This document shows, piece after piece, positions 57,611 through 64,000 of a stretch of DNA of 64,000 nt; position 1 is the first letter of the stretch; every line of letters starts with the position of its first letter. The DNA comes from Parelaphostrongylus tenuis (taxonomy: Eukaryota > Nematoda > Chromadorea > Rhabditida > Metastrongylidae), in contig JAHQIW010001224.1 of assembly GCA_019055375.1 (NCBI GenBank), positions 1 to 64,000 of the forward strand, read 5' to 3'. The translations under genes and the position numbers were made by a program. The notes below the pieces were generated by a model. It searched no databases, was not told the DNA's origin, and saw only the letters and a list, made by a program, of their open reading frames with translations.

Positions 57611-57659
57611 ACAAAATTGTATTGGCATGATAGAATAGTATAATAATCACTGATCAGTG

Positions 57660-58110
57660 ATGTAGAGCGTTGTGAAAACCTTTGCGCCAGCCGGGATTTG
57701 AACCCGGATCTCACTCTTTCCAGAAGCATGTGCTAAACCTACGTTATCGGGTTTATTTGAACATCATAACACCGCAGTCGGCGGTCAATAAAATGATTTC
57801 CGATTGATTATTAAAACCCAATATCTGTCAACAAAAGTAAGTTCAATGTCAATAATGACTACCCCGCCACACCGTAGACGGTTGGCTGTTCACAGATAAA
57901 GCGTTGTGGCGTAGAAAGAGTGCTGTGCAAAACGAGCGTCGGTGGTGCAACGGTTTAGCACATGCTTTCGGAAAGAGTAAGGATCTGGGTTTAGATCCCG
58001 GCTGACTCAAACGGTTTTGCGCACGACTCTGCATTATTGGGTTTATTCAAACATCATTACACCGAAATCGGCAGTCAAATAAGATGATTTCTATTTCACT
58101 GATTACTCGG
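57660..58110. repeat. Decayed third copy of the nested SINE-like module
   Basis: Minus-oriented head (57680-57720, complement of GGGTTCAAATCCCGGC), a centre with CGGTTGGCTGTTCACAGATA (about 57877), and a plus-oriented head (GGTGGTGCAACGGTTTAGCA and GGGTTTAGATCCCGGC) with tail CATCATTACACCGAAATC. Same order and orientation as 37690-38150 and 41130-41600. Confidence 0.6.
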
Positions 58111-58399
58111 CAGAGGAGAGCAGCTGATTAGGTGGAATGGAATATGGAGCGGTGGTAGTACGATGGAATAGTGGGGAGTATGTGTATCGGATAGTACGAA
58201 CATTAGTGGAATACCGTGTGTTAGGTCTGAATATGTGTTGTATATCCAGAATTATAGCAGAATATAAAGCAGAATAATCACACTGTTATTTTGAGCTTGA
58301 ATAAGATGAGGAGAATTTGCTTTGTCGATCGCCGATTGTATTTACCTTTTGGTAAACTAGTTTCGCTTAATTTCGCTGTCAGCCGGTTGCCACTTGATA

Positions 58400-61133
58400 C
58401 AATTGTTTCTCTGTCTGGATAAGGTCGCATCCACTCTTTTTTGATTCATGTGTTGAGTGACTTTCTCCTGTCTTTGCGCATCTTTCATCTCTAGCGAGGA
58501 GAGCAGATTAGTGGTCTTCCACTTTTTCGATGCGACACTAGCAAAATGGTAGTCCATGCCTTATTCCTTATGAGTTTGCTACCAATTCTTATTTTGCTCG
58601 TCCTCCACGAGTGTCTTGTTAGTATCATCCGTTGAAGAAATGAACTTAGCTCCCACTCCCATTTGACGCTTCTATCGCAATACGTTGAATATTGAGATTC
58701 CCAGACTCCCCAAAATCATTAGTGTACTTGCAAGATGAATTTGTAGCATCTACGAGTTGGTTTTGAGTTCTCAAAAGATTCATCTCCTATGGAAAGTACG
58801 ATGGATCGTTGCCCTCGTCAGTTTCCTCCAATGGAAACAGAATGTCGAATCCATTTTGAAGGAAGTCAATGATCCTAAGCGTCTCCTCTCGTATCAATCT
58901 GATTCAACATATCCAAGGAATCTTGTGTTGATAAGAGACTCATCTCTACTATCACTGTTGTGATATGTTCCATCGAAAATCTAGATGCTCCTAAAGTCTT
59001 ACAGAAAGATTGCTTCATCGGCTTGATGAGTCTCTCATAAAACCATCCTTGCCAGGAAGTGAATGGTGTATCGCCACTCTATTTCTTGTTGATTATGTGC
59101 GTTTCAGTTACGGATCGTTCTAAGTAGACTGCCAACGTTCATCAAGAAGTGCTTTCGCTAGCATGGATGCTGAAGCATTATCGCTCGTAACTGATGATGG
59201 TACTCCGCGTCTGGTGAGGAAGCGACGTAGGAACATGAGGAATGCCGTTGTGGCGAGGTCGGAGACGATGTCCAAATGGATCAGTCGAATCTCCGTGCAC
59301 GTGATTATTGCTCCATAACATTTGATTTTTGTAGAATCCGACTGGATGTTAGCGGGCCGAAATAGTTCAGGCACACGTGTTCTAAGGAACGCGATTTGCG
59401 CACTCTTCCTTGGGGGCACATTTCCTCGTTCAGGGGTACTTGTAGGGAAAGTTATCAAATCGCTGGCATTGAACAAATAGACGAAGAATTTTCTTTACTT
59501 GTGCTCCAAGTTTACGGATCTATTATTTTTCTTAAACAAGAAACATAGTGTGGCTCATGCCGGGATGACCAGTGCCGTAACATTCTCGGATATTGGTAGA
59601 TGCCAACTAGGAATTCTGTATAACTAACAAGGGGTTTTTGGCCTCTGCTCGAATCACTTCGCCCTAGACGTCCAAAACATCGTATCAAACCGTTGTAGTC
59701 TAATTCAGCATTTAGGTTGTCGTAGACTGCATCATAAAAGATCTTATCGTTGATAACTGGCGCTGTTTGACCAAACTTTTACGGCTATGACGGTTTCCAT
59801 TTCGGAGATACCATAGTCATAGTTTGTTCCCGTGACTTGTAGAAGTGCGGATAATCTAATGTGATTCGTTCTTCGAGCACTGACTTTAACGACTTAAAAT
59901 GAATATGTCATAGAATCCTGCCACGATCCTTTTAGTGTTGGTCAAGGAGTATTTCTCCAGTAAGGTGAAATGTGGACTTTGTTTTCTCCTTTTGAGGTAT
60001 TCCTCTTGAAAAGGACATTATGTTGCTCTTGGATAATTTCTTTGCACTTTACACCTATTTAATTATTCTGGAGTGTTGCATTAGCGATTCGGAGGAACAG
60101 CTTTCATTGTATTGGGAAGTGTTCAACGTGATATTCCATTTTCTCTAAGGTTTCTAGAAAGAATGGTGGGTCATGTCACCCTAGATGCTCGAGTCGTTCC
60201 CGTTGATCAAGTCCTCGAGTTGCCCAATCCGCTGCATTGCTTGGTGATGTAACGTGTCCGACGAGGATGCCTGTACCTATACTTTCTATGTTTTCAAGAA
60301 TTTTTTCAAATTTTCATTAGACGATTAAATATTCTAAGTCCAGCGCTCTTTAATGGTCTGCGTTTTATCTAATTGAGAGCGAATTTCCGAGTCTGTGAAA
60401 TTATGTATGTTCTGGATATTAAGCGATTTGCGGAGATGGATCAGGACAGCAATCGTCAGTCGGAGTGCTGAAATGAGAGCATCCAAATTCAATTTTGGTA
60501 TTGTTGAAACTTTAGCTTCAGCGAAAGCAGTTAGCCTTTCTTCATCAAAAGATCAATTGTCTGCTGAGCGCCGATAAATACAAGCGGTTAATAGCTTCAC
60601 TGCTGGCGTCTGCAAAGGTTACTAGCGTGTACTCGCTATCCTTCGTTCCCAGATAACGCAATAGAGTTCCGAGAATCCGTTTATTTTTGTGCATATCTGC
60701 ATCCACTTACTTCGTAGGGTTCTGGTGTTACAATGTCCCAGTCGTGGTTGTCTTTCCATAAAGAACGTAAAAATACTTTTGCATCATGAAATAATGGTAA
60801 GAGGAAACCCACTGACTCGTATGCAGGAGCTAGGGTACTAGAAACCGTTCTTTTGGTGACGCGTTGATCTACTTTTATGGCGCACGATATCTGTATGAAA
60901 TCGGATTGAGGGTTCCATGGGATTTGAAGCACATTTGGTATGCGGTCGTCTGATGTGACCAATACTTGTATTCTCGCCATCAGATCGTCATCATTTGAAC
61001 CAAAATCGCGAAGGTTCACGTTGAGGTTACTGATTATTTGCTTCACACATGAGGCGATATATTTTGACTTCTCCAACACTACTTTTCCAACTTCACTGCG
61101 CAACCATAAGTTATCACCTTCCCCAAGCATCAT
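58400..61133 (-). pseudogene. BEL/Pao LTR-retrotransposon pol remnant
   Basis: Minus-strand pol pieces in the expected order. RT C-terminal region (60681-61133): SNLNVNLRDFGSNDDDLMAR, VLQIPWNPQSDFIQI, KRTVSSTLAPAYESVGFLLP and LWKDNHDWD. RNase H-like (60380-60650): RYLGTKDSEYTLVTFADAS, LRLTIAVLIHLRKSLN and FTDSEIR. Then HVTSPSNAADWATRG (about 60220). Integrase (59120-59476): KCYGAIITCTEIRLIHLDIV and FLTRRGVPSSVTSDNAS. The RT-RNaseH-integrase order and these motifs fit BEL/Pao. Many stops and frameshifts intervene; no LTRs, gag or protease were found. Confidence 0.78.
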
Positions 61134-61154
61134 AATCTAAATAGTCGAGGTTCT

Positions 61155-61425
61155 ATTATTTACCAGAGTCGCCTTTGGCTTAATTGCATCCCTGTTTTTG
61201 TTGGCGGGAACAGCTCATCACCATCTTTAACACTGCAATCAATAAACTGCTCTGGTCAAAGAGATAAAGAACAACTTATAAGTGGACAACCTGATTCTGA
61301 CCACCGAAGAGTTGGAAAAGTCAATATATATGCATTCACGTGTGAACCAGACGATCATCGACCTCAACATGAGCGTTTGTAAACTTGTTTCAAATGATGA
61401 CATCCGATGGCAAAAGGCAAACTAC
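61155..61425 (+). pseudogene. BEL/Pao RT fragment in opposite orientation
   Basis: Plus strand reads TRVAFGLIASLFLLAGT, ALVKEIKNNL, VDNLILTTEELEKS (the position of the YVDD box) and IIDLNMSVCKLVSNDDI, interrupted by stops. The last piece is homologous to LNVNLRDFGSNDDD on the minus-strand remnant, so the two fragments overlap in content and lie head to head, about 20-25 bp apart. Confidence 0.5.
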
Positions 61426-64000
61426 CTTCTTTAGAGCTGACCTCAGCAATACCGCAAATAGAACATATTGTCGTGGTGATAACAGAGTCTGAGTCTTTCC
61501 TCCAGAAAAGATCCTAAATATGCATCGATTCTGATCTGAGACGAGAGAAGACGTTTGGGCTCAGCGACCCTCTTTAGAAGACATCCGGCAGTCCCTTTCC
61601 ATTGTAAAGGTTCAGACAGTTACTCGGGCGATAGTATATATCGTAATCAACGGAGGCCCTCGAGCAAAGCGATGCTTTTCATCATGACTTGACCATCGCT
61701 GAAGCGTACAGTAATGACCTTGTTATGAGTCACATTGTGAGCTTCAACGCACACTCTAGGACAGAGTCAATAAAGAGTTGGGCTCTCGGAGGCTGTATCA
61801 CTTTAGCCAAACGCCTGGTTAGAGATTCACGTCAGTTGGCGATACATTCAATCTTTCCTTTACGCGTTTGAACGATTGCATAACCAAGAAGTCAGTGATG
61901 CGCGGTTTTCAACACCATGTATAACTTGGAAGTCGAGAAGAGAAGCTTAGATGTACAGAACCGCTCAGCCAATGGAACTAATGCACACACTGTATGCTAT
62001 GGCTAAAAGATTTAACAGAAAAATCAACATGGTAGAAATAGGCGATGTCATCTTCGAATACAGAAAAAGGGGAATGTAACATCATCAGCTAATCATAACG
62101 GCCAAACTCTTAGGGTTGATATATGATTACCGTGCGCCCATATGCTCAATCACACTCCGCTGCTGTATTATGAGCGAAGAAGCAAAGCAATACCGGACCT
62201 CAGAGTAGTGCTCCTTACCTACTCGCATTAATGAGCTCAACCTTGACACAGTGCAGGATTCAGTTTTCCAGAGGCCGACCTGAATTACTCCGACCTTTAA
62301 TTAGGCTAAAAAACTTCACGATAAAACACAAGGCCATTAACATGATAGATAGAGTGAACGTATTGGAAATAGTACTACAGTGCCCTCTCGCCTTTTAGTG
62401 TAACTAACTTCAAATAGTTTTTGCAAGGTGAGTTACAATATTGGGATGCTAAGAAAACGAAGGAAAATTGTAATTCTGTAGTGCGCTTTGATGTGAAATT
62501 CGCAATCACTTCCTTCGAAGGCATTTGTTTTTTTTATCTGATTCCTCTTTCTGGAGAAGTTTAGGTAATGATATTTCTCACACTGGATGCGTTTAGTGTA
62601 CATCTTTCTAGTATGCATCAAAGTAGATCCAAGTCTAAGACAGTATGGTGAATTGGTGCTTTCCTGTTAGAGGGCAACAAGTGAATATTTGACTCCGTTC
62701 GTTGAACGAGATTTTTTCATAGAGTGTTAGTAATCACTCAAAAGTCTAAATCTTTTGTTAAAGTTGTAGGCGGCCGATTTTTCAGAAACCCCTTTTATGG
62801 TGCTGCGAATTTAGATTAAAAATGATTTTATCCATGCACCTCGCATTTTTTTCCTTATCTCGCTTGTATTTCTTTGGACAGCTTACCTAGAGTGCTACTA
62901 CCATTTCTACAGAGCCATTCTAAGAACTCAAAAATGTGCTTACTTCTCAGGAAAGCTCTTTTGAGAGCGCTGTAGGAGAAAGTTAACATCTTTTTTCTAC
63001 ACTTTACAGGACAGAGCTCTTGCCTCAGACTATTAGTAATCATTCGATGGTCTTAGTTTCGATTATTCCAACGCTGCGCTCATTTCCTGGAATGGCCGTT
63101 TTACTGCAATGAAGCAGCGGAAGTAAGATAAAGAGTCACATATTCGGCGGCCTGTTTAGCGCCAAATCAACGGGCTGGGAGACCGAGCGGCGATCCGTGC
63201 CCTGACGAGCTAGACATATGGAGTGCAGCTTGTGGTCCAATAAGGAATTTATTCTCCTCTTCGAAGAAGACATTAGATAGGCGATTGTCTCAAATACTAG
63301 AGTATTTTCTTCACACCTTGCTATGTCTCTCGGTTTCTAGCGATTTATGCATATGATAGAGATAAAGGCGCGCGGTTTGTATGAAAGATAGTTTTATTCT
63401 GTATGCTACAGCATTGTAAAATTGTTTTTTCAAAAGCGATACCAGAAATATAGGCTTTCAAATAATTTCTAGCACTGCAATGATAAATTCTTGTCCAGCG
63501 AGTAGAGTTGATATCGACCTGTCGCCGTTCAACAGAAAAAAACCGTAGATGTATGAGAGCAAATCTTTAACATATGCACATAAATTTAATGCTTAGGTTC
63601 CTTCTGTCGCATTTACAGATTATCAATATTTATACCATCTGTGTATAGTGCGAGTCGCGTTTTTTTTCTGATGATGTTGTAGGTAGTAGCCCATTATCCT
63701 CCATAATCTGTGTGCACCAGTCGGGTCAGCTTCAGGTAAACAGCAAGCAGCGCGAACATCTATGTTACCATTACTGTTTCAATCACCACTGATTGAAAGT
63801 CTGTTCAAACACACATGTAAACTTATTTATAGAAAGACATTATTGGTAGTAGTCTTCATGAGTACAACTGAAGGAGGGTAGCAACTCAAGTGAGTAGAGT
63901 GTGCGATCGAAAGAAATGTCACACGACAATCGCATGAAAACAGTGGTGGATCGTCGTCGAAAGAATCCCTGAACTGCAGGTTAGTCTTATGTTCCTTCTA
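61426..64000. other. Non-coding, no recognised gene
   Basis: AT-rich with short frames only. Some of 61430-62050 may be further decayed LTR-element sequence, but no motif can be defended. Nothing identifiable after 62100. Confidence 0.4.

Noticed and set aside
59120..59476. Considered whether the integrase-like frame could be a host gene
   Set aside because: Neighbouring minus-strand RNase H and RT pieces in BEL/Pao order and multiple disablements show it is retrotransposon remnant.

Overview
This is a gene-poor, AT-rich piece of a nematode genome, most likely a strongylid (hookworm-type) parasite. Three things point there: short introns with TTTCAG-type acceptors; RTE-clade and Penelope-like protein sequences of the kind I recall from hookworm genomes; and one spliced gene resembling a conserved nematode family. 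Most lines of evidence are repeats. I see no bacterial-style operons, rRNA genes, intact tRNA genes or CRISPR arrays.

Host genes: two spliced genes can be built from the sequence. One (+, 18179-19335) has four exons that chain in phase to about 207 residues. The other (-, 33220 to 27829) is a C2H2 zinc-finger gene of about twelve exons. Its chain is phase-consistent except at one or two unresolved junctions.

Retrotransposons: one RTE-clade non-LTR family occurs at least seven times. Copy A (138-5175) is full length with a perfect 12-bp target-site duplication (TSD). Copy B (1880-3570, minus) is inserted inside A, also with a 12-bp TSD, and keeps the 5' end but not the 3' end. Copy C (48435-51792, minus) is full length. 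Copy D (42348-43551) is 5'-truncated with an 11-bp TSD. Fragments lie at 35.3, 44.3 and 46.5 kb. All are broken by stops or frameshifts. A Penelope-like GIY-YIG fragment lies at 7.6-8.0 kb, BEL/Pao remnants at 58.4-61.4 kb and a mariner-type transposase remnant at 54.5-55.2 kb.

Small repeats and ribozymes: six hammerhead-ribozyme sequences (5.85, 14.96, 20.64, 25.8, 33.4 and 33.74 kb) sit inside two short repeat families. One of these units is a compact 246-bp element with 40-bp terminal inverted repeats. Hammerheads are a known hallmark of Penelope-like element terminal repeats, so these units and the GIY-YIG fragment may belong to one system: short non-autonomous, self-cleaving passengers of a Penelope-like element. 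This is the most interesting signal in the window. tRNA-derived SINE-like units are also common.

Large structure: two arms of about 1.58 kb (37126-38709 and 40572-42146) form a roughly 90% identical inverted repeat around a 1.86-kb spacer. The arms contain nested tRNA-like units, and a decayed third copy of their core lies at 57.66-58.11 kb. The rest (8.8-11.3, 11.7-14.8, 21-24 and 62-64 kb, among others) shows no supportable gene.
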